This document shows, one piece after another, positions 41,743 through 51,393 of a DNA stretch of 64,000 bases (the first letter of the stretch is position 1; each line of letters starts with the position of its first letter). A program made the position numbers and the translations under genes. This stretch comes from Phytophthora colocasiae (taxonomy: Eukaryota; Oomycota; Peronosporomycetes; Peronosporales; Peronosporaceae). A model generated the notes under the pieces. The model was not told the DNA's origin, did no database searches, and worked only from the letters and a program-made list of their open reading frames with translations. The stretch lies in NCBI GenBank assembly GCA_018806915.1, contig JAGKQI010000034.1, positions 992,001 to 1,056,000 of the forward strand, given 5' to 3'.

Positions 41743-43600
41743 ATGGCGCAGCGAGGCAATTCATGGACGGAAGAAGACGAGCAGGACGTGAAGCAGTCGC
41801 TCTACCAGAAGGAAGCCATCACCGCCCAAATGATCGGTATCATCTCGGCACGTCTCAATGCGCTACAGACAACAGGTCCAGCCAGAGCTTTTCGTAATCT
41901 ACACTTTCGCCATTGTGATCGTTAATGCATTTTTCCATGTAGCAACCAACCGCAAACACGGTTTGGAGTGCGACTTACGAGTGAACTCAGACTATTGCTC
42001 CAAAATGGTTCCTCCCCTCGTAGACACTTTGGAAAGTCGAGGAGCTGCAGCAGCTAAAAGTCGAGCCATTTCGTCTACTACACTCGCGAGCAACCAAGCC
42101 ATGCTGGAGCGGCTTTTCGGACCGGATGAGAAGACTCGAGCACACACGGTATCAAGCCAAAACTTGTGTATTTTCAGGTAGTTCTTCTTGCTAACTTGAC
42201 ATTGCGTTCCATCAGCAAGTGCTCAAGAAGAAGAAGATGGAGGTGCACAAGGGCGATAATAGGCGTAACGCTCGTGGACACATTGAGAAGCAATTGCAAG
42301 CTAGTATTGAAGGACACATCACACGCACAGTGGAGAGTTTTGTATATGGGGTAAACGATGGAGATCTTGGAGGAGGGGCAACAAATTCGAGAAGTAGCAT
42401 TTACATGAACACCAACTTGCTTCTGCTTCACACATTCGAGAGGATCCATATGAGCCACGGCCGACGAAACTTCAAGCGATTCCTGTTGTCGGAGCTTTCT
42501 GGTGCGCTCTTTGAAGAGGTTTTCTGGCTCGTGTTCTGTCATTTTTACCAAAAGGACTCAATGGTTCAGCAAAAAGCTCTCGCAGACGACATCAGCGCAA
42601 AATACGTCAAAATGGTAGCTGCGTTGCGTGGGAATATCGACTACCTGTTCCGTGTATACCCATACGCTATCGCTAGTGGAGTCTGCTGGGGTTTCCACTA
42701 CCTCTTTCCTGGCTCCCGTCATCTTTACACGTCCGAGTTCAAGAACAACATCTATCTCTTCGTATGTCAGTTGCTTCTTGGTCTTAAGATGACTCCAGCC
42801 TCGGTACAGTCTATGAGGAGACAGTATTTCCCAGAAGAGGTTGTGGATGATTTCGGCGCCAAGATCAAACCAGTGGGGAAACTCGTGGCTTCAGCATCAA
42901 CTGGGGCGATAGCTGATGGTGGAAATGGTTCAGCTAGGAATTCCGGTGTTCCCCACCTCCCAAGACTTTTATCTCCGCAAACGTCTCAATCTCTTGCAAA
43001 GTCAGCCAGTGAACCTTCATATCTAGGAAAGTTAGCGACTGGGGACAACAGTATCGCGAAGATTTTGGAGCCGCAACTGACACCGATCTACTTGGATGAT
43101 GAGGATGGTTTTGGGTCGACGAACCGCATGCGACGTCACCAGCAACGAGCACTTTTCAACGCATCTCAGCTGAGTCCTCTCATGAAACAGTATTTCCGCT
43201 CTCCAACCAAGAATACAAAGAAGGCCAACTTCGTCCTGCGCACAACTCCAGGGGCAGACTGCGCTGTAGGTGGGGAAGAAACTTTTCACAAACAATTGTA
43301 CGTTGACGAGGAGAGTTGCTCCTAGAGCTTAGGCCTAACAGTTTGTGTTGTAGCTACCGTCGTAAACCGCAGAAGGGGTATGCAGCAGAGGCGCAACACC
43401 AGCAGGAAAAATGCATGCGAGAGATCCAGAAGACCCAGCGCGATACGAAACGCGAGATTGCAGCTCTGCATGAAACGCGCGACTTAGTACTGAGCAGCGG
43501 GAAGAAGGCGCTGCAGGCGTATTGCACTGTTCTATTGAGTCGGAAGCACGCAAACGATGAGGAGGATACTCAAGCGCAGGAAATCGGTACATGTAGATAG
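41743..43600 (+). CDS. FAM227 (FWWh) family protein, four exons
   Basis: Exons 41743-41875, 41943-42148, 42216-43297 and 43354-43600, introns about 67, 67 and 56 nt, giving 555 residues. The first donor could instead be at 41894 (GTAATC), adding six residues in frame. The segment FLLSELSGALFEEVFWLVFCHFYQ resembles the Phe-Trp-Trp-His domain of FAM227 proteins, followed by ANY-LFRVYPYAIASGVCWGFHYLFPG. The C-terminus is a basic coiled coil. FAM227 proteins are of unknown function and occur mainly in flagellated or ciliated eukaryotes, so a flagellar role is likely by inference. Confidence 0.72.
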
Positions 43601-44069
43601 AACCACCGTAGAGAACAATACTAACTAACTGCAGTGCCGTGGGAAGTTCTTGTTGTTCATAAATTTGTTCCCTCTCTCCGTCGGTACCTTGCAACATGAG
43701 CACAATGACACATGCGAGAATCCAACTGCTTCTTATCGTGTCCAGTGCTAAGTGAGATGTGGCGATCGCTTCGTGCTTCATGGAGCGAAATTTTCTCAGG
43801 GTGGCTGCTACTATTCTCGACACCGAACGATCAGCTGGAATGGAGACAGACTCTTCTCGTTCTTTGGTGGGAATTGTTTTTCATGCAACGGGGGCTCCGA
43901 AATGATATACACGTTCGCGAGCAGAGAGACTGGGCACACAGACAACTGCAAATAAATTCACCGTAGACAGGCAAGTACAACTTGCGGCGTTGGCAAAGGT
44001 AACAATCTGTTATTTAACCTACCATACGCGCTACATGTTTTACTGGTAGGTCGAGTTTGCGCTTGGGTT
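43601..44069. other. Intergenic region between convergent genes
   Basis: Lies between the stops of the FAM227-like gene and the GH17 gene. I see no coding frame, repeat or motif worth naming. Confidence 0.4.
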
Positions 44070-45400
44070 TTAGATTCTCGCTGGGTCGATGACGCTCCAC
44101 TTCTGGTTCGGGTTGTTCGGTGAGCAACCGTAGAGCTGCACCTTGTTGTTTTGTGCAGGGTCCGTGTCCAGACAGAAGCCCTGGTGCGTAGCGTGCTTGA
44201 GTTTGCCAGTCGAAGTCTCGAACGTCCACTTCTGGTTGGCCTCGTTGTCCATGCAGCGGTACACGTGCACAATGCCGCCGTCCCAGGGCTGGTACGCGTC
44301 CAGGCAGCGGTCACCACTCTTCGAGCGCACCTGCTTGGTGACGGAGTCGAAGAACCACGTCTGCTGCTCCTTCACCAGCCAGTCGTTCGACTTGCTCGAC
44401 ATGTACAGACCGGCATCCTTTTCTGACAGAAGGCGGTTCGTGCCAGCGTTGCGGATAGCACGCGGGTCCTTCCAGCCGATCGTGAGCTGTTGGAAGTTAC
44501 TCTTCATGCTGTCGTCCTCTTTGAACACGCCGAAGTTGGCCTCAACGTCTTCTCCACCGTTAGTTACGCGCCATTGCGAGTCGAACGCAGTGTACCAGTA
44601 GTATTCCATGTTGCTCGAGCGAGTCACCTGGAAAAAGTCCGCGAAGAACTTGGCCTGGTTCGCGGGGGACGACACGCCGGTCTTGGAGTTGTAGCCACCC
44701 GAGCTCCAACCAACTTCAGATAGAACCATGCGCTTGTTCTTCTTAGCCGCAGTCACACGCACAGCACGGATGCGGTCGAGCGTTTTAGCTGCACCTTCGT
44801 TTACGTCGACGCCTTCCCAGTAGGCGAACTCATTCACGGAGATGTAGTCCACGGCGTCGACCAGCTGCGGGTAGTCATAATACATGTCGATCACGTCAGC
44901 GATGGTGACGGGGGTGTTCTTGCCACGGCTGCGGATGTAGCTGCGGATCTCGTTCATGTAGCTAATGGCCGTGTCGGCCGTGATTTCCTTGCGGTAGATC
45001 GTCTCGCTACCGACATGCAGACCGATGACGTTGTTGTCGTAAAGTCCTTTGTCAATGAGACTGGCGAGCTTGGTTTTCTCCTGGAGGAGGTAATCGTGGC
45101 TCTTGGTCGTCCAGATACCGAGGTGAACTTGGAGACCGGCGTTCTTAGCGGCGGGAAGCACCAGCTCGGCCTGGTTGCAGTCTAGAAGCGAATAAATGCG
45201 CACACGGTCCGTGATGCCCTTGAGCGCGTACATATCCTTCTGTACCTCGGACGCAGACTTGCACTTGGAGCTGTCGGGAGCCCAGTCGGGCCCCTTACTG
45301 AATTGTAGTTAACACCGTGCATTTTCACGTTGAGAGCGTCGGCACCACCAGACAGCATGAGCACCGCTGCTGCCATGAAAGTTGGGAGAAAGAACTTCAT
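44070..45400 (-). pseudogene. Secreted GH17 beta-1,3-glucanase with ricin-type lectin tail, one frameshift
   Basis: The N-terminus is a signal peptide (MKFFLPTFMAAAVLMLSGGADA). A GH17 catalytic domain follows, with VGSE (acid/base) and SEVGW (nucleophile) motifs, then a ricin B-type beta-trefoil domain of about 120 residues with CLDAYQPWDGG and QKW motifs. GH17 enzymes cleave beta-1,3-glucan, either the oomycete's own wall or the plant's callose. The reading frame breaks near 45298: one extra T in the run there would give the family-typical NYN-FSKGPDWAPDS. Everything downstream is intact from 45233 to 44070. It is either a very recent lesion or a base-call error. Confidence 0.85.
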
Positions 45401-46665
45401 CTCGTTCGAGTAATGTACCTTATCACTTGCTGCTCAGCTGGAAAGTTTGAGAATGAACCTGTCCAAGATGGTAAGCTGTACAGTAGAAGCGTGCAATGCT
45501 GGGGTTGCCATACGATTGATGCATGTGTTCGCTGCCGATCCTGAATTTTATGCTGCTCTCGAACAGAAACTTGACTTTGTTGTGCGCTTGATGAGTCAAA
45601 AATGAGTTTGGTATTTCCTTCAACTTCACAACTTGGGTGATTGGCATGGCTGGTACTGCAGGCGTGGCGTTCTAAAGCTGAAAAAGCTCGAAACACTTAT
45701 GGAGAGCAACAAGTAGAGTCATATGCATAAACTCTTTTCTCGCGATTCGTGTAAGTGTGCGAAAAAAGAATTGAAATACTTTATCCTTGTCACTTGCCAA
45801 TCATCCTGCGTTATCATTGGCGATGCTGTTTGTCGCGTTATGCCTTCAAAAATCGTCCATGCAACATTACATACTTTGCCGCAACTTTGACAACCACAAG
45901 ATGCCTGCCATGATGGGACCACTTGCGTTGTCGTAGAAATCGCTGCTCCGCTCATCGTCTCGATGCGGATTACGAAAGCACAACAGTAAAACGAGTGGAG
46001 GAGTACATGAGGATTCTTGAATCGAGAATCTTCGCATTAGCTTCTGGATAGTTTTGAACACATTGATGTGGGTGGGCAGAGAGCACCTCAATGCGAAGAA
46101 GAAATTAGTTGATGAACAGTTATCGGACTTCTCGTTTTGCTAACTAAGACTTAAGATATCAAAACTGGAAATCACTTGACCATTACGTACGAGGAATCCA
46201 TGTTCAGGAGGGGGTAAGACTTCAGCCGTCGGGGCTTCGAAACCAAGTTGTCGAAGGACTTCGACGACTATGGCCTCATCAACACCAATCTTTTCCGCAT
46301 GAGAGTACCGTATGAATTGACAATGTCTGCGGAAGGAACCTAGCACCGCGTGTGTGCTTGGTTTCTCAACTCGCGTTTCACGGAAGGAGCACCTCAATGC
46401 GAATGCATGGCGAAGCGCTAAGTCCATTTCAATGCATAAATAACATAGCGCACATCGATTTTCCCTGGCCGAGACCATGTCAAATAAGCTTAATATTAAT
46501 TAAGATCCGATCTGGGTTCGTTCGTGCGCACGGGCTAAGACTCAACGACAACCAAGGGGAGAACTGCGACGAGATCATTGAATCGATTATCAAAGTAGTT
46601 GGATCCTTTGGTTTTCGATATAAAATATTATCAAGTTTAGGAGAAATATTCTCGATTGATAGACG
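45401..46665. other. Intergenic region
   Basis: 1.26 kb without a convincing gene. A 17-bp direct repeat (GAGCACCTCAATGCGAA) occurs at 46081-46097 and 46387-46403. A minus-strand 112-codon frame at 46140-46478 lies between and over these copies but matches nothing I recognise. Confidence 0.4.
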
Positions 46666-48253
46666 ATGGCAACGAACTTGGAGGCGATGGTAGCGGAGCT
46701 CAAGCGGTTGGCTCCGCGACTGCGTGACTATGAGCCTACAGACGAGTCGTGGCAGCTGGTATGTCTATTGCAAATTTCGTGCCTTCAATGGCTTTGGAGA
46801 CCAACTAGAAGCTTTTATCCTTATCCGGACGCTGTGCCAAGCCTTAACTTCTGTTGCTTCTGGTCGATCATAGGCGGAAAAGAAGGCGTTAGAAGCCCGC
46901 GATCAGGTGGAGTCTTTGCTGCAGTCACCGGAGGGTGTGGCGCAGCTCCGAGGCAGTGGTGCCCTAAATGATATGAAACTGCTGGTGCCGGACGTAAGAA
47001 TGGGTCTCACTGGCGAAGGGAAGGAGAGCTTACTCATGCAATACAATGGCTTTGTTGAAATAGGTGACGCGTGAAGATATCGCAGAGCTGAAAGTGTCGG
47101 ACTTTGTGCTGGGAATGATATTTGAGAAACCCTTTGCGATTTTTGAACGCGTATACAGAGGATTCGGCGCAGAGGTGTTTGTTTGGCTGTTGCTAGGGCA
47201 AATGTGACCTGTGCCAAGTTGCTGATGATTGGTGTGGATGGTTGACGTGTGCAGTATGGCAAGGAGCTGTCGAGCGAGGCACGGAAAAGCTCCAACCTTA
47301 TCAAGTCGTCTTACGTAAGCAATTCAGACATCTTGCTTCATTCGTAAGACGTCCTAATTTTTACCAATGTTGCAGGTGTATGGCGAAATCCTGTTCTTCC
47401 CTTTTGCTGACGTCATTCGCTGGGTGGCTCCGTCTCTGCCTGAGTTCTCCATTTTCTACGATCTGGTACGCGACAGTAACAATGAAGAGTACACGAATGA
47501 ATCTAACTTAATTTACACTGTCATGTCAGGGATCTGGCACTGGTAAGGCTGTGCTCGCAGCGAGTTTGGTGCATCCGTTCGACCAGGCAATCGGAATCGA
47601 GTTGCTCGAGGTGCGCGAGGCTGTCGTTGATTTCTTGAGTCATATTTTGTTCTGACAGTTATGTACTGGACAGCCTCTAGTTCACTGTGCTGAAAAGCGC
47701 AAAGTCGCTTTGGAGAAACTTAAAAGTCCACTGGTTAAAACGGACATCGACTTCATTACGGGCAGTCTGCTGACAACTAAATGGGAGGACGGAGACGTCG
47801 TGTTCTGTCACGGAACGTGCTTCAACGACAAGTACGGGCGTTGTTTCCTCTCGATACGGGTAAAGGAGTTAACTAACAAATGCTTCAATCTGTAGGGAAT
47901 GGACGCAGATTTCTTTGGCTGCGGAGAAACTCAAACATGGCGCGTTTTTCATCTCGACGACCCACGTTCTACGCACGGGGCTGTTTGAAGTGGTCAAGAG
48001 CTTTAACTTCACGATGAGCTGGGGTACTGCTACTGTTTACATTCATGTAAGTTAACGCTTTGTTTGTTTTTCGTAGATGGCGTTCTAACTCTTGCTGTAG
48101 CGCCGACGCAAAATTGGCCGTTGGGCGGCTCAAATGCTGCGAGGTGGTCACTCTACACGTACCGACCTGTTGCAGCAGCAATCACAGAACCAGCAGAAGG
48201 AAGAAGGCCAGGCAACTCCTAGTGATGCTACAGTTTTGAACAAGGAGCAATAG
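46666..48253 (+). CDS. DOT1-like SAM-dependent methyltransferase, nine exons
   Basis: Exons 46666-46758, 46874-46993, 47064-47174, 47255-47314, 47376-47465, 47530-47610, 47659-47831, 47896-48046 and 48101-48253 join in frame to 343 residues, with GT-AG introns of 48 to 115 nt. The key SAM motif is FYDLGSGTGKAVLAASLVHP followed by GIELLE, preceded by VYGEILF; downstream CHGTCFNDKEW and LKHGAFFISTT match the order of DOT1-fold enzymes. DOT1 methylates histone H3 Lys79, but the fold is shared by other methyltransferases, so the substrate is unsure. The C-terminus is basic then Gln-rich. This is the most intron-rich gene in the window. Confidence 0.72.
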
Positions 48254-48332
48254 CCACAGTGTGACACACGATCGCATCGATCTGGAGATGACAATCACAC
48301 GAGACAGCTATCAAAACGTTCCCAATTGTCAA

Positions 48333-49757
48333 TTACTTCTTCTTCTGATGCGCAAGCTTTTTGTGGCGCTTCTTGACGTGCTTAGGGATCTTGGTCTGTC
48401 GTTTGACCTTCTTCTCCTCCTTGGTTTCCTGCTTGCGCGCCTTCTTGTTCAGCTTGTCAAGCGCCTTCTGCTTTTCGCGTTCCTCGCGCTTTTCTAGCCG
48501 AAACGCAGCTCGCTGTTCGTCTGTCAGAGGCACTTTCCCTTCCGGAGATACTTCTTCATCTTCATCATCATATTCACTGTCGGAATCTTCGCCGCTATCT
48601 CCTTCCTCGTTATCATCTTCATCGTCACTGGAATCAAGTTCCTGGTCGTCCTCCTCATTCAATAGGTCCATAATACGTGTGCCCCGCATGGCTGGAGCCG
48701 ATACTCCTCCCTGTGCGACTTCAAGACGCGAGATGGCCGTCACTAACGCCTTCTCCATCGTTCCTTCTTGATACGCGAGCTGTTCGCGCTCTGAGTGCAG
48801 TACCTCGCCCAGCGAGCGAGGGATGAACGTGCTCATGAAGACGGCTTCATCCACTTGCTCCTCGTTGGTGCGTTCAACTGGGCGGTCAGCGATCACGCGT
48901 TGAATGGCATCCAGGTGGTCGTCCACGTCCTCATCCGCAATGCGTGGGTCCGTGACGAAGTCGAACAGCTCCTGTGTGGTCATGGGGTTCAGCGCTCCAG
49001 TCTTCCTGAAGTAATCGGCGATATTACGGCAATCCTTGCGTAGGAAGTCGTTGGCACTCGGGTGCTCATGCTCTACGGACTGGGACACATCGATGAAGTA
49101 GAGTTTGCTCTGGTAGTATAGGATATTGTACTCGCTCAAATCTCCGTGTACGAGGCGGCATTTTTGGTACATGGTGCGCATCATCTTGACGCAGTAGATA
49201 TAGCACTCTCGGTAGCGGTTGTCACTGATCTTGGCGTCTTTAAGACGTGGAGCAGCCCAGCCATCGCGGCCGATGAAGTCCATTAGCAGCACGTGCGAAC
49301 GCAGAAGAATAGGCGCAGGACAGTAAATTCCTGCATCTCTCAGACGTCGAAGGTTGCGCATCTCCTTCTCAGCCCAGAGTTTGACCATTTTACGTGGGTT
49401 GCTCTTGGAGTAGCCATGACGGAAGCGGAATTCGCCCGAGACATATTTTTCCCGGTCCTTAAACACAAGAATGGATGTCTTGTACACTTTAATAGCTCCT
49501 TCACGTCCATCAGGCAGACGCGCATGATACACATTGGCCTCTTTACCCGTACTAAGACAGCCGTTGATCTCCGTTACAATACCGTGGTTCAGCATCTTGT
49601 ACAGGATCATACGCGTGCGTGGGTCCAGCACTTGCTCCGTCGTAGCGCGGTCATCGCGTCCTGTGTGGCGCGTACGTCCACTCTCTTCATTGCGCAGCGT
49701 ACGCGTCAACTGGTTCTCAGCCGCCTTCGACAGGCGGAAGTTGTCCTCGTCCTTCAT
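48333..49757 (-). CDS. RIOK1: RIO1 atypical protein kinase (40S maturation)
   Basis: A 474-residue intronless RIO-family kinase. P-loop STGKEANVY at 69-77, ATP-binding Lys 90, catalytic HGDLSEYN at 204-211 (Asp 206), metal-binding Asp 223 in FIDVSQSVEHEHP. The last motif is characteristic of RIO1. RIO1 acts in the cytoplasm on late pre-40S particles, where its ATPase activity aids final 18S rRNA processing. The C-terminus has an acidic stretch (about 365-405) followed by a Lys-rich tail, a typical RIO1 end. The stop is 79 bp from the convergent methyltransferase gene. Confidence 0.95.
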   Translation of the reverse strand: MKDEDNFRLSKAAENQLTRTLRNEESGRTRHTGRDDRATTEQVLDPRTRMILYKMLNHGIVTEINGCLSTGKEANVYHARLPDGREGAIKVYKTSILVFKDREKYVSGEFRFRHGYSKSNPRKMVKLWAEKEMRNLRRLRDAGIYCPAPILLRSHVLLMDFIGRDGWAAPRLKDAKISDNRYRECYIYCVKMMRTMYQKCRLVHGDLSEYNILYYQSKLYFIDVSQSVEHEHPSANDFLRKDCRNIADYFRKTGALNPMTTQELFDFVTDPRIADEDVDDHLDAIQRVIADRPVERTNEEQVDEAVFMSTFIPRSLGEVLHSEREQLAYQEGTMEKALVTAISRLEVAQGGVSAPAMRGTRIMDLLNEEDDQELDSSDDEDDNEEGDSGEDSDSEYDDEDEEVSPEGKVPLTDEQRAAFRLEKREEREKQKALDKLNKKARKQETKEEKKVKRQTKIPKHVKKRHKKLAHQKKK

Positions 49758-49884
49758 GGCAGCGATGAATTAGGCAAATGACCAGCGACCAACCGAACAT
49801 CATTCTATTTCAAAGGACCTTGTATATAGCATACTTAAAAGTACAAAAGGGTTAACCGCGATATCGAATATTAGCGGGAATTTT

Positions 49885-50157
49885 ATGGACGAGGAAAAGG
49901 TGCAAGCGTACGCGGACCTGGCGGCGCAGATGATGGAGCTACACGCGTCCGTTGCGCTGCTAGCGCAGAACGTGGAGAAGATGGCGCGTACGGACGAGGA
50001 GGTCACCTCCATGACGCGGATCTTCAACGGCGTGTATGTGTACAGTGTGAAAGACGTGAGAAGTATGCTATACTAACTGTGTTTGGGCTCTTGTCTGTGC
50101 AGATTTAAGAATGCGGCACAGCAGACGAACTATCGGGAACCGTCACCACCGGCTTAA
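49885..50157 (+). CDS. Small DASH/DAD2-like protein, two exons
   Basis: Exons 49885-50039 and 50103-50157 with a 63-nt intron (donor GTACAG; tactaac branch-like motif) give 69 residues. The sequence is helical: LAAQMMELHASVALLAQNVE, then RTDEEVTSMTRIFNGVYVFK. The size and the LTAxMxEL...LA.NVE...EV..M...F pattern resemble the DAD2 subunit of the DASH/DAM1 kinetochore ring. The protein is so short that this is a weak match. It lies between RIO1 and APC10. Confidence 0.45.
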
Positions 50158-50243
50158 TTGAAAAGCACCCAAGTATTATTTCTCCAATAAATCACTATTC
50201 GTCATTGCTGCAATGCAGTGCAACGTTTGTCATCTTGTCAATG

Positions 50244-50907
50244 CTAGCGGATGCAAGAATAAGCTCCAAACTGCAGAGTGGTGGCCTCTGGTACCATCCA
50301 GTCCAGAGCGCTGGTCTCACGTGGAGCGTAGATCTTCACCTGTCGGATATGGGTGTCGCGCCCGTTCTGGTGCATTGCGAGGATGACGATCTGCAGGAAG
50401 AATGTCCGTAGAGCGGTCTGTACCACATCAAATCCAATTCAGCAACAAGCTACAAACACTAAAGCTATCAGCACCGACACACCTGCTCTGATCCTTGCTC
50501 AGTGTGTAACGGAATCGAGATCCACCCGTTGGGCTCTGCAATGTGCTGCACGTGGATCTCCTTCAAGTCGTGCATCGTGGAGCCGCTGCGAATGGCGATC
50601 TTCTTGGGCGTGTAGCTCTCGTCCAGCTTGTAGTCCAGATACAGAGCGATTTCCTTAATGGCCGTCTTCTTCGAAAACTGGATATTGATCAGGTGCGGTT
50701 GCACGCCGTCCGACTGCCAGTACGTGTCCATATTGTCTGCCTCATTCAAAAAGCTACCATTAGCGCGGGCTTTACATCACAGTCCATTAGCATTAGACAG
50801 CAGCACGCACTGTCTCGCAGCTGGTCCACGCCGTTGCCAGGCTTGGCTGACGACAGCGACCACACTGCGTCGTCCCCCACTTCCCGTCGGCCATCGCGAT
50901 CCGTCAT
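50244..50907 (-). CDS. APC10: Anaphase-promoting complex subunit 10 (DOC1), three exons
   Basis: Exons 50811-50907, 50483-50737 and 50244-50416, introns 73 and 65 nt, give 174 residues, close to the usual APC10 size. The first splice joins AVWSLSSAKPGNGVDQLRD to DTYWQSDG, the hallmark DOC-domain stretch. NGRDTHIRQVKIY near the C-terminus is also highly conserved. APC10 is part of the APC/C ubiquitin ligase and helps bind destruction-box substrates with the co-activator. The typical C-terminal Ile-Arg tail is present (SCIR). Confidence 0.95.
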
Positions 50908-51393
50908 GTTTGCCGTTAATGCAGTAAATCTGCTGATTGGCTGAAATGGAATGTTGAAGTGCAGCGAAACCTGGGACGAGCTTCGAGCATTTTTGCTTCA
51001 CTTGAATGGGAAAGGTAAGGTAAGATATCCTCTAGATATCCTCTAGATAACAAGAGAAGCAGAATAGCAAAGAAATTCTCTATCATGTCAGTGTGGCGTG
51101 TGCTGTCCTCGATCAAAACAAAACGATTTCCGTTGTTAACAGTCGCATCGGTGTTCGATATGGCTGATCAGTATATGGTACTCTTCTACTTGTACATGTC
51201 TTTGCCCTTCGTGCTGCACTCTTTAACTCGACAAGAACTTCCATGCCGAACTAGCGCTTCAAGTTGATACAGTTCAAATCTGATTGGCGAAAAATATTTA
51301 GCGCTCATGGACCTCTTCGTCTATCACTTCTCGCTAGACGACCATTGGAAATCTGCAAGGGGAACCTAAGCTTACGCAGACATAATATTCAAG
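50908..51393. promoter_or_regulatory. Divergent upstream region of APC10 and the Gag-like gene
   Basis: Holds two extended CCAAT-type boxes, TGATTGGCTGAAA at 50934-50946 and TGATTGGCGAAAAA at 51281-51294, each near one of the outward-facing genes. A short tandem repeat of AGATATCCTCT occurs around 51024-51046. No coding sequence seen. Confidence 0.45.

Noticed and set aside
46140..46478. 112-codon minus-strand frame with ATG
   Set aside because: Some protein-like composition (EVLRQLGFEAPTAEVLPPP) but no recognised family or promoter, and it overlaps one copy of a direct repeat. Possibly a gene remnant; not accepted as a gene.
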